Source of the DNA: Buchnera aphidicola (Chaitophorus sp. 3695) | GTDB lineage: Bacteria > Pseudomonadota > Gammaproteobacteria > Enterobacterales > Enterobacteriaceae | DNA length: 64,000 nt | NCBI RefSeq assembly: GCF_964058985.1 | Contig: NZ_OZ060379.1 | Coordinates: 124,001-188,000 of the forward strand | Direction of reading: 5' to 3' | Shown here: one piece after another, positions 32,299-42,833 of the stretch | How positions within the stretch are numbered: the stretch's first letter is position 1 | Layout: every line of letters starts with the position of its first letter | Notes under the pieces: model-generated | What the model was told of the DNA's origin: nothing | Seen by the model: the letters and a program-made list of their open reading frames with translations, nothing else | The model's database searches: none | Program-made: the position numbers and the translations under genes

Positions 32299-34581
32299 TT
32301 AAATAAAACATGACCCTCCAGAACAATTTGAATTATCATATTCTATATAATTTTTTTGGAATAATTTTGATCCATCTTGAGTATTTTGATAATATAATGT
32401 TTTTAAACCATATTTATAAGAGATTAATAAATCATATATAAGTTGTTTCATTGGTATTTGATCATTTTTAAATTTTTTTGGATCATAATTAGTATTTGTA
32501 GAAATAGATTGATCAATAAATTTTTGCATAATTGCAGATAAATGCAAATATCCAGTATTATTTGGCATATCCCATAAAAGTTCATAATGTTTTTTTAATT
32601 TTTTATATTCTGGAACTACTTGTTTTAATATACCATCTTTAGAAACTTTTATACTAACAAAACCTCTTGGTGGTTCAATACCATTTGTTGCATTAGAAAT
32701 TTGAGAAGATGTTTCTGAAGGCATTAAAGCTGATAATGTAGAATTTCTTAATCCATATTTTAGTATTTTTTTTCTAAGTTTTTCCCAATTTAAATACAAT
32801 GGTTCTTTACAAATTAAATCTAAATCTTTTTTATATGTATCGATTGGTAAAATTCCTTTAGAATAATTAGTATCTTGAAAAAATTTACATGGTCCTTTTT
32901 CTTGAGCTAATTTACAAGATGCTTTTAAAAGATAATATTGTATAGATTCAAATGTTTTATGTGTAATTGAATTTGCACTCCCATCAGAATATTTTACTTT
33001 GTTTTTAGCTAAATAATAAGCGAAATTTATTACTCCAATTCCTAAGGATCTTCTATTTTGAGCGCTTTTTTTCGCAGATGGTATGGAATATTCTTGATAA
33101 TCAAGTATTTCATCTAATGCACGTACAATTAAATTTGATAATTTAGATATTTCTTTTAATGATTTAATTTTACCTAAATTTATAGCAGATAGCGTGCAAA
33201 GTGCAATTTCTCCTTTTTCATCATTAATATCATTTATAGGTTTTGTTGGTAATGTTACTTCTAAGCACAAATTAGATTGTCTAATTGGTGCTTTTTTAGG
33301 ATTAAAAGCACTATGTGAATTACAGTGATCAACATTTTGAATATATATTCTTCCAGTAGATGTTCTTTCTTGTAAGATTAAAGAAAATAAATTTATTGCG
33401 CGTATTCTTTTTTTTCTAATTTTATTATTTTTTTCATATTTTTTATATAACTTGATAAATTTTTTTTGATCAGAAAAAAAATATTTATATAAATTTGGTA
33501 CATCAGATGGACTAAATAAAGTAATTTTTTTATCTAAAATCATTCTTTTATACATTAATTTATTTATTTGTACTGCATAATCCATATGTCTAATTCTGTT
33601 TTCTTCAATACCTCTATTGTTTTTTAATACCAGTAAACTTTCTATTTCAAGATGCCATATTGGATAAAATAAAGTTGCTGATCCTCCTCTTACTCCTCCT
33701 TGAGAACAAGATTTTACTGCAGTTTGAAAGTGTTTATAAAATGGAATGCATCCAGTATGAAATGCTTCTCCATTTCGAATTGGACTACCAACAGCTCTTA
33801 TTTTTCCTGCATTAATTCCAATTCCTGCTCTTCGAGAAACATATTTTATAATAGCATTTGAAGTTGCATTAATTGAATTTAGATTATCATCACATTCAAT
33901 TAATACACATGAACTAAATTGTTTATTTGGAGTCCTTACTCCTGCCATAATTGGTGTAGGTAAAGATATTTTAAATGTCGAAATTGCGTTATAAAATTTT
34001 TTGATATAATTTAATCTATTTTTTTTTGGGTAGTTTAAAAATATATAAGCAGAGATTAAAATATATAAAAATTGAGCAGTTTCATAAATTTTTCCTGTAA
34101 CTCTATTTTGTATTAAATATTTTTTTTCCATTTGTTTAACAGCAGCATATGCAAAATTCATATCTCTATTATGATCAATAAAACTATCTAGTATATCTAT
34201 TTCTTTTTTAGAATATTTATTTAATAAATTATCGTCATATTTATTAATTTTTATCATTTTTTTTACATGATCGTATAATTTAGGCGGTTTAAATTTTCCA
34301 TATGCTTGTTTTCTTAAATGAAAAATAGATAATCTAGCTGCAAAATACTGATAATCTGAATTTTCTTTTGAAATTAAATCTGCGGCTGATTTAATAATTG
34401 TTTCATGAATGTTTATAGTAGTAATTCCGTTATAGAATTGTATTCTAGATTTTAATTCAACTTGTGAAATAGAAATATTTTCTAATCCTTTTGAAGCCCA
34501 ATTTAACATTTTATGTATTTTTTCTAAATCAATAGGTTCTTTTTTTCCATTTCTTTTAGTAACATACAGACTTTGTTTCAT
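32299..34581 (-). CDS. nrdA: Ribonucleoside-diphosphate reductase alpha subunit (class Ia)
   Basis: Catalytic subunit that reduces NDPs to dNDPs. It has 760 residues (E. coli 761). The N-terminal ATP-cone (about 1-95, [18 protein letters not shown]) that mediates dATP/ATP activity control is retained. Active-site residues are the Cys in [12 protein letters not shown], Asn-x-Cys-x-Glu in [10 protein letters not shown], Cys in [11 protein letters not shown], and the Tyr-Tyr radical relay in LYYQNTQDG. The C-terminal redox Cys pair is in NCSGGSCFI. First gene of the nrdAB-yfaE operon. Confidence 0.98.
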   Translation of the reverse strand: MKQSLYVTKRNGKKEPIDLEKIHKMLNWASKGLENISISQVELKSRIQFYNGITTINIHETIIKSAADLISKENSDYQYFAARLSIFHLRKQAYGKFKPPKLYDHVKKMIKINKYDDNLLNKYSKKEIDILDSFIDHNRDMNFAYAAVKQMEKKYLIQNRVTGKIYETAQFLYILISAYIFLNYPKKNRLNYIKKFYNAISTFKISLPTPIMAGVRTPNKQFSSCVLIECDDNLNSINATSNAIIKYVSRRAGIGINAGKIRAVGSPIRNGEAFHTGCIPFYKHFQTAVKSCSQGGVRGGSATLFYPIWHLEIESLLVLKNNRGIEENRIRHMDYAVQINKLMYKRMILDKKITLFSPSDVPNLYKYFFSDQKKFIKLYKKYEKNNKIRKKRIRAINLFSLILQERTSTGRIYIQNVDHCNSHSAFNPKKAPIRQSNLCLEVTLPTKPINDINDEKGEIALCTLSAINLGKIKSLKEISKLSNLIVRALDEILDYQEYSIPSAKKSAQNRRSLGIGVINFAYYLAKNKVKYSDGSANSITHKTFESIQYYLLKASCKLAQEKGPCKFFQDTNYSKGILPIDTYKKDLDLICKEPLYLNWEKLRKKILKYGLRNSTLSALMPSETSSQISNATNGIEPPRGFVSIKVSKDGILKQVVPEYKKLKKHYELLWDMPNNTGYLHLSAIMQKFIDQSISTNTNYDPKKFKNDQIPMKQLIYDLLISYKYGLKTLYYQNTQDGSKLFQKNYIEYDNSNCSGGSCFI

Positions 34582-34688
34582 TTTTAATTTTACCTATAAT
34601 AAAACATTTTTTTATTATTTATATAAAAATATTTATATTTAATATAAAAAATAAGTATGATCAAAAATTTTTATATAATTAAACTAAA

Positions 34689-37187
34689 TTATATTAATTT
34701 TTCTTGAATTTTTTGTAGTCCTACGACTTTTTCTTTTTTAATCATTCTTATTAAAATTACACCTTGTGTATTTCTTTTTAAAATATTGATTTCAGAAACT
34801 CGTATTCGAACTAATTTTCCAGAATTTGTGATAATCATAATTTGATTTTTTTCTTTAACTTGAATAGCTTTAACTACGAGTTTGTTTTTTGTTGTAATTT
34901 TTATAGAAATTACACCTTTTGTTGATCTAGATTTTATAGGAAATTCTTTAATATGAGTTCTTTTTCCATATCCTTTTTGAGTAATTACTAAAATTTCTCC
35001 ATTTTTTTTAGGAATAATTAAAGAGACTACTCGATCTTTTTTTTCTATTTTAATTCCTTTAACACCTGTTGCCGTTCTACCCATAGATCTCACATGTTTT
35101 TCAGAAAATTGTACAACTTTTCCTTGAGATGTAAATAACATTATATTATTTTTTCCATTTGTTAATGATACTCCTATTAATTCATCATTTTTTTTTAAAT
35201 TTAATGCAATAATACCTTTATTTCTAGGATTTTGAAATTTACTTAAAGAAGTTTTTTTAACTATACCGAGAGCAGTAGCCATAAATATATTTTTTTTCTT
35301 TTGATATTTTTTTAAAGGTAAAATAGCTGTAATTCTTTCTTTAGAATGTAATGGTAATAAATTTACTATAGGTTTTCCTCTAGAATTTCGACTAGATTCT
35401 GGTAATTGATATACTTTCATCCAATATATAATACCTTTACTAGAAAAGCATAATATTGTGTCATGAGTATTTGCTACAATTAAAGTTTCAATATAGTCTT
35501 CTGATTTTACTTTAGCTGCATATTTTCCTTTTCCTCCTCTTTTTTGAGCTTCATATTCGCTAATAGGTTGATATTTTACATATCCTGAATGTGATAAAGT
35601 AACTACAACATTTTCATCTGTAATCATATCTTTTATTTTAATGTTTGAAGTTTTATCTGTAATTTCAGTTTTTCTTTGATCTCCAAAATTATTTTTAATT
35701 AATTTTAATTCTTCTTGAATAACTTGAATCATTTTTGTTTCGTTATTTAAGATTTCCTTTAAATAACAAATTTTATTTTGAAATTCTTGATATCTATCAA
35801 AAATTTTTTTATGTTCTAAATTATTTAATTTATTTAATTTAGTGTTTAAAATTTTTTTAATTTGTTTTATAGAAAATTTATATTTATTTTTTTTATCGAT
35901 TTTTTCTGGATTAATTAATTTTTTTATAGAATTTTTAATTTTCCATTTTTTTGATAATAAAATTTTTTGAGCTTCTTCGGTATTAGAAGAAGATTTAATA
36001 TATTTAATGATAGAATCAATATTTTCTAAAGCTACAGCTAAACCCTCTAATAAAATAATTTTTTGAGAATATTTTTTGTAATCATAAATACATCTTCTTG
36101 TAACAATTTCTTTTCTGTGTATAATAAATTCATTTAAGATTTCTTTTAAATTCATTAATTTAGGTTGTCCTTGAGATAGTGCAACCATATTAATTCCAAA
36201 TGAATTTTGTAAAGTTGTTAAAGCATATAATTTATTTAAAATTATCTCAGCAATTGATTCTTTTTTAATTTCGACAACAATTCTCATACCATCTTTATCA
36301 CTTTCGTCTCTTAAAGCTGAAATGCCTTCTATTTTTTTTTCTTTAACTAAAAGTGCAATTTTTTCTATTAATTTTGCTTTATTAGTTTGATATGGTAATT
36401 CATATATAATGATAGATTTTTTTTTGTTTTTAAAATTATTTTCAATTTTTATACGTGCTCGAATATAAATTTTTCCTTTTCCTGTTTTATATGCTTTATA
36501 AATTCCAGATTTTCCATTAATAATTCCAAATGTAGGAAAATCTGGTCCAGGTATATATTTCATTAGATCTCTTAAACTAATATTTGGGTTTTTAATATAC
36601 TGTAAACATGCATTAATAGATTCATTTAAATTATGTGGGGGGATATTAGTGGCCATACCAACAGCAATTCCAGATGATCCGTTAATTAATAAATTTGGAA
36701 TAGATGCAGGAAGAATTTCAGGTATTTCTTCTGATCCATCATAATTTTTTACAAATTTTACTGTATTTTTATTTAAATCATTTAATAAAGTAGAAGATAT
36801 TTTAGACATTCTAATTTCTGTATATCGCATTGCTGCTGGTGAATCTCCATCAATAGATCCAAAATTTCCTTGTCCATCAATTAACATATATCTTAATGAA
36901 AAAAATTGAGCCATACGTACAATAGAATCATATACTGCTGTATCTCCATGTGGATGATATTTTCCAATAACATCTCCTACAATTCTTGCAGATTTTTTAT
37001 ATGGTTTATTCCATTTATTATTTAATATGTGCATAGCAAATAATATTCTTCTATGAACAGGTTTTAATCCATCTCTTACATCAGGTAATGCTCGTCCTAT
37101 AATTACAGACATTGCGTAATCTAAATAAGAATTTTTCAATTCTTTTTCAATTTCTATTGGTATAATTTCTTTTGCAAATGTTTTCAT
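34689..37187 (-). CDS. gyrA: DNA gyrase subunit A
   Basis: Breakage-reunion subunit of gyrase, which introduces negative supercoils. It has 832 residues against 875 in E. coli. The shortening is at the extreme C-terminal acidic tail. The catalytic Tyr is in [11 protein letters not shown], and the quinolone-determining region [17 protein letters not shown] has the ancestral residues. The GyrA-box QRGGKGKY of the C-terminal beta-pinwheel is intact, so wrapping ability should be kept. It is monocistronic and divergent from the DUF2076 gene. Confidence 0.98.
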   Translation of the reverse strand: MKTFAKEIIPIEIEKELKNSYLDYAMSVIIGRALPDVRDGLKPVHRRILFAMHILNNKWNKPYKKSARIVGDVIGKYHPHGDTAVYDSIVRMAQFFSLRYMLIDGQGNFGSIDGDSPAAMRYTEIRMSKISSTLLNDLNKNTVKFVKNYDGSEEIPEILPASIPNLLINGSSGIAVGMATNIPPHNLNESINACLQYIKNPNISLRDLMKYIPGPDFPTFGIINGKSGIYKAYKTGKGKIYIRARIKIENNFKNKKKSIIIYELPYQTNKAKLIEKIALLVKEKKIEGISALRDESDKDGMRIVVEIKKESIAEIILNKLYALTTLQNSFGINMVALSQGQPKLMNLKEILNEFIIHRKEIVTRRCIYDYKKYSQKIILLEGLAVALENIDSIIKYIKSSSNTEEAQKILLSKKWKIKNSIKKLINPEKIDKKNKYKFSIKQIKKILNTKLNKLNNLEHKKIFDRYQEFQNKICYLKEILNNETKMIQVIQEELKLIKNNFGDQRKTEITDKTSNIKIKDMITDENVVVTLSHSGYVKYQPISEYEAQKRGGKGKYAAKVKSEDYIETLIVANTHDTILCFSSKGIIYWMKVYQLPESSRNSRGKPIVNLLPLHSKERITAILPLKKYQKKKNIFMATALGIVKKTSLSKFQNPRNKGIIALNLKKNDELIGVSLTNGKNNIMLFTSQGKVVQFSEKHVRSMGRTATGVKGIKIEKKDRVVSLIIPKKNGEILVITQKGYGKRTHIKEFPIKSRSTKGVISIKITTKNKLVVKAIQVKEKNQIMIITNSGKLVRIRVSEINILKRNTQGVILIRMIKKEKVVGLQKIQEKLI

Positions 37188-37437
37188 TAAATATCTTCTA
37201 TTTCAGAGTAATTTATTGTTGTATATATTTTATATAATTATAACATATTGAATAGATTCGTTAAATTTTGACTAAATTTAATTATTTTTATAAGATTTTT
37301 AATTAAAAAATATAAATAGAGTTTTACTATTATTTTATTTTATTTTAAAATATTTTTATATTTTAAAATTTTTATGTAAATTCATATTAATTAAATAATA
37401 ATTAATAAATTTAAAATATATAATATTTAAGGAAAAT

Positions 37438-38301
37438 ATGAACATACAAGAAAAAAAATTAATAAAAGATTTATTTAAAAAATTAAATTTAGCAGAAAAA
37501 AATTCATCTTTTAAAGATTTGGAAGCAGAAAATTTTATTCAAAAAAATTTAAAAAAACAACCTAATGTTATTTATTATATGATTCAAACTATTTTAGTAC
37601 AGGAAGTAGCTATAAAAAAATTAAATAATATTATTAAAAAATTAGAAAACGAATTAAAAACTTCTACACCTTCTACATCTTCTAAAAAAAGTTTTTTATC
37701 TGATTTAATAAGTAAATATATTCCAAATGAATCTAATGAAGCGAAAAATTTTAATTCAACTTCTCGAACAAATCATTCTTATTACAATAAAAATGATAGA
37801 CCGTTAAATCAATCTAATGAAAATATTAATACTTCTATGTCAGGAGGAAGTAGCAGTTTTCTTACAAATGCATTACAAACCGCAGTAGGAGTGACAGGAG
37901 GTATCGTAGCTGGAAATATGTTATTAAATTTATTTGATCATAATAAACCAGCAGAAGACATTTTAAATTATTCTGATGAAAATTTTGTTTCTAATGAAGA
38001 ATATCCATATGATAGTAAAAATAATTTTAACGAATTTGAAGATTCTAAAAATCATGATAATTTATCAGATAATTTAGAAAATTCTTCAGAACATCATCAT
38101 ATAGATCAAAATTCTATAGATTCAGATCTTTCTAATGATGATAATAATGAAAATATTATAGATTCAAATAATTCTGATTCTATTTTAGAAACAAATGAAA
38201 TTAATCAAGATAATTTTTCTGATTTTTCAAATCGTGATATAAATCATCAAGAATATTTCGATGATGAAGATATATTAGATGAAGATTATGATAGTGAATA
38301 A
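37438..38301 (+). CDS. DUF2076 domain-containing protein with acidic tail
   Basis: A 287-residue protein of unknown function. Residues 1-70 (MNIQEKKLIKDLFKKL...NVIYYMIQTILVQE) resemble the N-terminus of DUF2076 proteins. Residues about 141-166 (FLTNALQTAVGVTGG, then IVAGNMLLNLF) match the family's Gly-rich hydrophobic segment, possibly membrane-associated. Between them is a Ser/Asn-rich linker. The last 120 residues are low-complexity and strongly acidic (Asp, Glu, Asn, Ser), ending DEDILDEDYDSE. AAGGA precedes the ATG. It is monocistronic, between divergent gyrA and the convergent peroxiredoxin. A Buchnera gene at this position has been called yba2. I am not certain of the symbol. Confidence 0.75.
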   Translation: MNIQEKKLIKDLFKKLNLAEKNSSFKDLEAENFIQKNLKKQPNVIYYMIQTILVQEVAIKKLNNIIKKLENELKTSTPSTSSKKSFLSDLISKYIPNESNEAKNFNSTSRTNHSYYNKNDRPLNQSNENINTSMSGGSSSFLTNALQTAVGVTGGIVAGNMLLNLFDHNKPAEDILNYSDENFVSNEEYPYDSKNNFNEFEDSKNHDNLSDNLENSSEHHHIDQNSIDSDLSNDDNNENIIDSNNSDSILETNEINQDNFSDFSNRDINHQEYFDDEDILDEDYDSE

Positions 38302-38417
38302 ATAATATGTATCTTAAATTCATATAAATATTTTTTAAATATTTTTTAATTTTACATTTTATAAAATAATTTTTGTATTAATTTTTTATTAAACAAAAAT
38401 TTATTTTACATATAATA

Positions 38418-38463
38418 ATTCGATTAATAATATTTATTTTTTAATAAATAAGATTAATCGAAT
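38418..38463. terminator. Bidirectional terminator hairpin (DUF2076 gene / peroxiredoxin)
   Basis: Perfect 11-bp arms ATTCGATTAAT (38418-38428) and ATTAATCGAAT (38453-38463). Beyond a 2x2 internal loop, a further 8-bp inner stem TATTTATT/AATAAATA closes a TTTT loop. It sits between two convergent genes and is nearly symmetrical, so it can serve both. Confidence 0.75.
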
Positions 38464-38481
38464 GCAATTATTATCTTAAAT

Positions 38482-39081
38482 TTATATTATTTTATTTTTA
38501 GATAAATATTTAGAAATTCCTTTAAAATTCGGTTTAATTCCTTCTTTTTTAGTAGTCCAATTTGCTGGACATACTTCTCCATTTTTTTTATGAAAATCTA
38601 ATGCATCTATCATTCGAATCATTTCTTGAATATTTCTTCCATAAGGTAAATCATTAATTACTTCATGTCGAATGATACCTTCTTCATCAATTAAAAAAGA
38701 AGCTCTTAAAGCCATTCCTAAAGTAGGATGTTCAATAAAATAAGATTTTTGTATATTTCTTTTAATATCTGATGCCATAATATATTTTATTGGACCAATT
38801 CCTCCATTTTTATATTTTGTTTTTTGCCAAGCAGAATGAACGAATACAGAATCAAAAGATATGCCAACAATTTTTACTTTTCTTTTTTTAAACTCTTCAT
38901 AATTTTGGTTAAATGAAATAATTTCTGATGGACATACAAATGTAAAATCCATAGGCCAGAAAAACAAAATAGCTTTAGTATTAGAGATATATTTTTTAAA
39001 ATGAAAAGAATCAGTAATTTTCCCATTTTCTAGGATAGCTGATGTAATAAAATCAGGAGCAGATTGTGCAACTAGTGTCAT
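38482..39081 (-). CDS. ahpC: 2-Cys peroxiredoxin (alkyl hydroperoxide reductase C / Tsa type)
   Basis: Thiol peroxidase that removes H2O2 and organic peroxides. It has 199 residues, of the typical 2-Cys Prx1/Tsa class rather than the shorter classical AhpC (187 residues). The peroxidatic Cys is in DFTFVCPSEI and the resolving Cys in GEVCPANW. GGIG and YLSK elements at the C-terminus are also Prx1-like. The reductase partner is not in this window. AGGAT precedes the ATG. The gene is known as tsa or ahpC in Buchnera. Confidence 0.93.
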   Translation of the reverse strand: MTLVAQSAPDFITSAILENGKITDSFHFKKYISNTKAILFFWPMDFTFVCPSEIISFNQNYEEFKKRKVKIVGISFDSVFVHSAWQKTKYKNGGIGPIKYIMASDIKRNIQKSYFIEHPTLGMALRASFLIDEEGIIRHEVINDLPYGRNIQEMIRMIDALDFHKKNGEVCPANWTTKKEGIKPNFKGISKYLSKNKII

Positions 39082-39265
39082 AATATATTATCCTATTTAT
39101 TTATAAAAATTTGTAAGTTTTAAATAAAAATTTAAAATCTAGTATTTTATAAAATTTTTTTATTTTACTAAAAAAATTTATATTATTATATATAATATAT
39201 TTAATTTGTATATCATTATTAATAATAATTATATATTTTTATGAGGATATTTATAAATAATTTTT

Positions 39266-39919
39266 ATGTATACTTGGAAAGATTTATTAAAAAAAAAAAA
39301 AAATAAAATTATTAAAATTCTTAAAATAATTAATCAAAAAAGAAAAATTGAAATGATTTTTCCTAATCAAAAAGATGTTTTTAAAGCTTTTCGTTTAACA
39401 AAATTTAATGATATTAAAGTAGTAATTCTAGGACAAGATCCTTATTGTAAAGTTAATCAGGCTAATGGTTTAGCTTTTTCAGTTAATAAAAATATATCTA
39501 TTCCTCCGTCTTTAAAAAACATTTTTAAAGAAATAAAATCTGATATTAATAAAAATATAAAAACTCAATCAGGTTGTTTGAAAAGTTGGTCTAAACAAGG
39601 TGTTTTTTTATTAAATTCTATTCTAACTGTATCTTTTAATTGTCCTGGTTCACACAGAAAATATGGTTGGGAAAGTATTACAGATTATATCATTAAATTA
39701 ATTAATGATTATCATTTTGGTATAATATTTTTATTATGGGGGTTGTATGCTCAAAAAAAAAAACATTTAATTGATTGTAATAAACATTATATTTTGTTTA
39801 CTTCTCATCCATCTCCTTTGTCAGCATATAGAGGTTTTTTTGGATGTAAACATTTTTCTAAAGTAAATAAAATTTTATTAAATCAAAATAAAAAAAAAAT
39901 TAATTGGAACACGAAGTAA
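39266..39919 (+). CDS. ung: Uracil-DNA glycosylase
   Basis: Removes uracil from DNA to initiate base-excision repair. It has 217 residues (E. coli 229). The catalytic loop reads VILGQDPYCKVNQANGLAFS. The catalytic Asp is present, but the His that normally follows Tyr (GQDPYH) is Cys. The Leu-intercalation loop SHPSPLSAYRGF is preserved, and so is FLLNSILTVSF. An A11 run lies near 39292-39303, inside a poly-Lys stretch close to the N-terminus, and the frame is open through it. Confidence 0.95.
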   Translation: MYTWKDLLKKKKNKIIKILKIINQKRKIEMIFPNQKDVFKAFRLTKFNDIKVVILGQDPYCKVNQANGLAFSVNKNISIPPSLKNIFKEIKSDINKNIKTQSGCLKSWSKQGVFLLNSILTVSFNCPGSHRKYGWESITDYIIKLINDYHFGIIFLLWGLYAQKKKHLIDCNKHYILFTSHPSPLSAYRGFFGCKHFSKVNKILLNQNKKKINWNTK

Positions 39920-39944
39920 AATATTTTATAAGTATGTTCTATAT

Positions 39945-39973
39945 AAAATGGCTTTTTTAAATTAAGCCATTTT
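39945..39973. terminator. Terminator between convergent ung and grpE
   Basis: Arms AAAATGGCTT (39945-39954) and AAGCCATTTT (39964-39973), perfect 10-bp stem with a 9-nt loop. A T-rich run follows on the plus strand and the mirror-image A-tract serves the minus strand. It sits 25 bp after ung and 14 bp after the grpE stop. Confidence 0.8.
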
Positions 39974-39987
39974 TATAATTAATTGAT

Positions 39988-40563
39988 TTATATTTTTACA
40001 ATAGCTTTTTTTAATATTTTTTGATTAAAAATATATCCTACTTGAATTATTTCTTTTATTATATAATTTTTATCTTTTTTAATTTTGTTATAATTATTTA
40101 TTTTATGAATATTTTGATTATATTTATCTCCTACTTTTCCTATTTTTTTAATTTTATTTTTTTGTATTATTTCCAGAATAGATTTTTGTATTAAAGATAT
40201 TCCTTGAATTTCTGAATTATTTTTATTCTTTAATTGAGGAAAAATCAGGATAATTTTATTTATATTTTCTAAAATTAGAATAAATTTTTTAAAAAATTCT
40301 GTAATTTTATTTTTTTTTATTAGTTTATTTTCTTTTTTTTTTTCTTTTTTTATATTTTCAATTTTAGCTAAAAGTCTTAATGGAGCTTCTTTAATTTTTT
40401 TTTCTATATCTAAAATTTTTTTATTAAATTTAAATATTTTTTTTAATATTTTTTTATTTTTATCTTTTTTAGAACTTATATTATTAGAAATTTCTTTCAT
40501 AGATTGATTTATTTTTTTTTTTTTTTTTATATCATTTTTTTCATTTTTTTTAGAAAAATTCAT
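39988..40563 (-). CDS. grpE: Nucleotide exchange factor GrpE
   Basis: Exchanges ADP on DnaK. It has 191 residues (E. coli 197). The N-terminal half is a lysine-dominated coiled coil. The central LRLLAKIENIKKEKKKE corresponds to E. coli LRVKAEMENLRRRTE. The C-terminal beta domain aligns over YNQNIHKINNYNK and KEIIQVGYIFNQKILKKAIVKI's start, matching the family ending. Lysine makes up 54 of 191 residues. Despite this drift the domain order is kept. AGGA precedes the ATG. No heat-shock-type promoter was found upstream. Confidence 0.88.
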   Translation of the reverse strand: MNFSKKNEKNDIKKKKKINQSMKEISNNISSKKDKNKKILKKIFKFNKKILDIEKKIKEAPLRLLAKIENIKKEKKKENKLIKKNKITEFFKKFILILENINKIILIFPQLKNKNNSEIQGISLIQKSILEIIQKNKIKKIGKVGDKYNQNIHKINNYNKIKKDKNYIIKEIIQVGYIFNQKILKKAIVKI

Positions 40564-40872
40564 AATAGATCCTAATAATGTTAGATTGATAAATTTATTA
40601 TTTGAATTTTTTTAAGTGATTTTATATTTTTTTTAAAAGCATAAAATTTTTAAAATAATGAAATATTTGTTTTTAAAAAAAATTTTATAAAGTATTAAAG
40701 TTAATCAAATTTTAAACAGAAATTATATGAATTTAATGTAAATAGATATTGATAATAAAAAATTTTTAATAAATAAATATAAATTAAACATATATTTTAT
40801 ATAAATTTAATAAAAAAATATTTAAAATTTTTATTTAAAAATATAAATTTTAATAGTTATTTAGTTAAAAAT
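40564..40872. other. Intergenic region between grpE and ssrA
   Basis: About 309 bp of A/T-rich DNA between the minus-strand tmRNA and minus-strand grpE. It must contain the end of the ssrA precursor and the grpE promoter. No open frame, no GC-rich hairpin and no CTTGAA/CCCCAT-type element is visible. Confidence 0.5.
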
Positions 40873-41268
40873 TGGAGTTGGCGGGATTTGAACCCGCGTC
40901 CAAAAAAATTTATTTTACTTAAGCACTACATGATTAGTCTTATATTTATTTTTTTTTATTCTTTTCTTATTAAAGACATTTAAAAAGAACGTAATGTTTT
41001 TATTGAAATATTATTAAGCCAAAACATAAACTTAAAAATTTAATCTCTTATTTTTTTTGACCATTTATAAAGAATTTTATCTTTTTTTTGTAAAAGATTA
41101 AAAAAACAAATAAAGATTTAAATGGGCTTTTAAAACAGTTTTTAAGCTGCTAAAGCGTAATTTTGTTTATTTTTTGCAGATATTTTTTTTCGGTTTTTTA
41201 AAGAGGCAAACCGAACCTCTTCATGCGCATTAGTAAATAAATTTTTTGTCAAATCCAAAATCAACCCC
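40873..41268 (-). ncRNA. ssrA: Transfer-messenger RNA (tmRNA)
   Basis: Rescues stalled ribosomes by trans-translation. About 396 nt. The 5' end GGGGTTGATTTTGGATTTGAC (from 41268) pairs with the 3' acceptor CAACTCC (40880-40874), and the T-arm GGTTCAAATCC is standard. The mRNA-like part (41177-41142) encodes the tag AKNKQNYALAA followed by TAA (E. coli tag ANDENYALAA). A GC-rich stem GAGGTTCGGTTTGCCTC lies upstream of the tag. After the discriminator A the DNA reads AT rather than CCA, so the 3' CCA is not encoded and must be added enzymatically. Confidence 0.96.
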
Positions 41269-41422
41269 ATTTATTAATATGATATAAAAAATTTTTTAAA
41301 TTTAAAAAAATTATTTTGTTAATATTATAATATTATATTATGTCATAATACAATATTATTCATAAAATTAATTTTTTATAAAAAAAATAATAAAATTTAA
41401 ATATCTATTTAAGGTGTTATAT

Positions 41423-41758
41423 ATGAACATAATTTCTAAAATACAACATCAAATTTCTATTAATCCTATTATTATTTATATGAAAGGTTCTCCAGAGTTT
41501 CCTAGTTGTGGTTTTTCTTCAAGAGCTATAAATATTTTGTTAGCTTTAAAAGTAAAATTTGCGTATATTGATATTTTACAAAATTCAGATATTCGTTCTG
41601 CATTACCTAAATTTTCTAATTGGCCTACTTTTCCTCAATTATGGGTTTCAGGTAATTTAATAGGTGGTAGTGATATTATGATGGAGATGTTTGAGAATGG
41701 ACAATTAAAAAAGATTTTAGAAAAATCTCTATATAAAAATAAAAAAAATATTTTATGA
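41423..41758 (+). CDS. grxD: Monothiol glutaredoxin GrxD (Grx4)
   Basis: Monothiol CGFS glutaredoxin that binds and delivers [2Fe-2S] clusters with glutathione and BolA-type partners. It has 111 residues from the ATG at 41423 (E. coli 115). The active site is in YMKGSPEFPSCGFSSRA, and WPTFPQLWVSGNLIGGSDI provides the glutathione-binding TFPQ and GG-D motifs. A GTG at 41414 extends the frame three codons, but it overlaps the AAGG ribosome-binding site, so the ATG is preferred. Also called ydhD. Confidence 0.96.
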   Translation: MNIISKIQHQISINPIIIYMKGSPEFPSCGFSSRAINILLALKVKFAYIDILQNSDIRSALPKFSNWPTFPQLWVSGNLIGGSDIMMEMFENGQLKKILEKSLYKNKKNIL

Positions 41759-41806
41759 AAGTAAAATAAAAAAATTTGTATAACGTCTATATTTTATAAT
41801 ATCATG

Positions 41807-41839
41807 AGATATGATGTATAAATTTATTTCATCATATCT
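41807..41839. terminator. Terminator between convergent grxD and rnt
   Basis: Perfect arms AGATATGATG (41807-41816) and CATCATATCT (41830-41839) with a 13-nt A/T loop. It sits roughly midway between the grxD and rnt stops. T-rich sequence follows further on (about 41850-41856), so the U-tract is not immediate. Confidence 0.6.
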
Positions 41840-41886
41840 TATATTATATATTTTTTGAATATTAAGTTTTTTTAAAATATATTTTT

Positions 41887-42540
41887 TTATATCTCTTCCA
41901 TTTTTTTATTTTTAATAGGCCAACCGCCTATTTTTTTCCAAAGATTTACAATTTTACAAAATAAATTCGCTGTTTTTAATGTATCATATACAGCAGAGTG
42001 TGCTTGGTTATTATCAAAAGATACTCCCATTGCTCGGCAAGCTTTTGATAAAACAGTTTGACCTACAGTTAATCCACTTAAAGAAGCAGTATCAAAAGTA
42101 GAAAATGCATGGAATGGATTATTTATAGATTTTGTTCTATGAGATGCAGCCATAATAAAATTATGATCAAAAGTTACATTATGACCAACAATAATAGCTT
42201 TACTACATCCATATTTTTTAATTCCTTTAGAAACAATTTTAAAAATTTCTTTTAACATTTGTTTTTCGCTAATTGCACCTCTAAAAGGGTTAAATGGATC
42301 TATTTTATTAAAAGATAGGGCTTCTTTATGTATTAAAGATCCTTCAAAAGGTTTAATATGAAAATGTATTTTTTTATCAATTTTAAGCCATCCATAGCTA
42401 TTCATTGTTAATGTAATAACTCCAATTTCAAGCAATGCATCAGTCATAGGATTAAAACCAGCTGTTTCCACATCAATAACAACTGGATAAAATGTTCTAA
42501 ATCTTTTGCTTAATAAACTTTTTTTTTTTTTTTTATACAT
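41887..42540 (-). CDS. rnt: Ribonuclease T
   Basis: DEDD-family 3'-5' exoribonuclease that trims tRNA and other stable RNA 3' ends. It has 217 residues (E. coli 215). Exo motifs are [11 protein letters not shown] (Asp, Glu), [10 protein letters not shown] (Asp) and [11 protein letters not shown] (Asp). [20 protein letters not shown] is also family-like. The N-terminal poly-Lys run (KKKKK) is encoded by a T15-plus tract near 42520-42534. AGGAT is absent; the upstream site is weak. Confidence 0.96.
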   Translation of the reverse strand: MYKKKKKSLLSKRFRTFYPVVIDVETAGFNPMTDALLEIGVITLTMNSYGWLKIDKKIHFHIKPFEGSLIHKEALSFNKIDPFNPFRGAISEKQMLKEIFKIVSKGIKKYGCSKAIIVGHNVTFDHNFIMAASHRTKSINNPFHAFSTFDTASLSGLTVGQTVLSKACRAMGVSFDNNQAHSAVYDTLKTANLFCKIVNLWKKIGGWPIKNKKMEEI

Positions 42541-42833
42541 TTTGATTCCATAATAAATATATTAATATTTAATAGATACTAATTTTTTAAATATAATAAT
42601 TTATTTTAAAAAATTTTTATAAAATATACGTTTTATATTTATTAAATTAATTTAATTTTTTAATTTAAAATTTAACATATTCATCTTATAATGTTAAGAA
42701 TAATAAATAAATTTTTACAATTAAATATTTTAAATTTAATTAAATATTTAAAAATATGTAAGAAATTTATATAAAACGTTAAACATAGTATATTGAAAAA
42801 TTTTATTTTTAAAACATTTTTGGAGTAAAATTC

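Noticed and set aside
32265-32339. Upstream extension of nrdB by 25 codons overlapping nrdA
   Set aside because: The added residues overlap the NrdA C-terminus in another frame, and the homologous start is at 32264.
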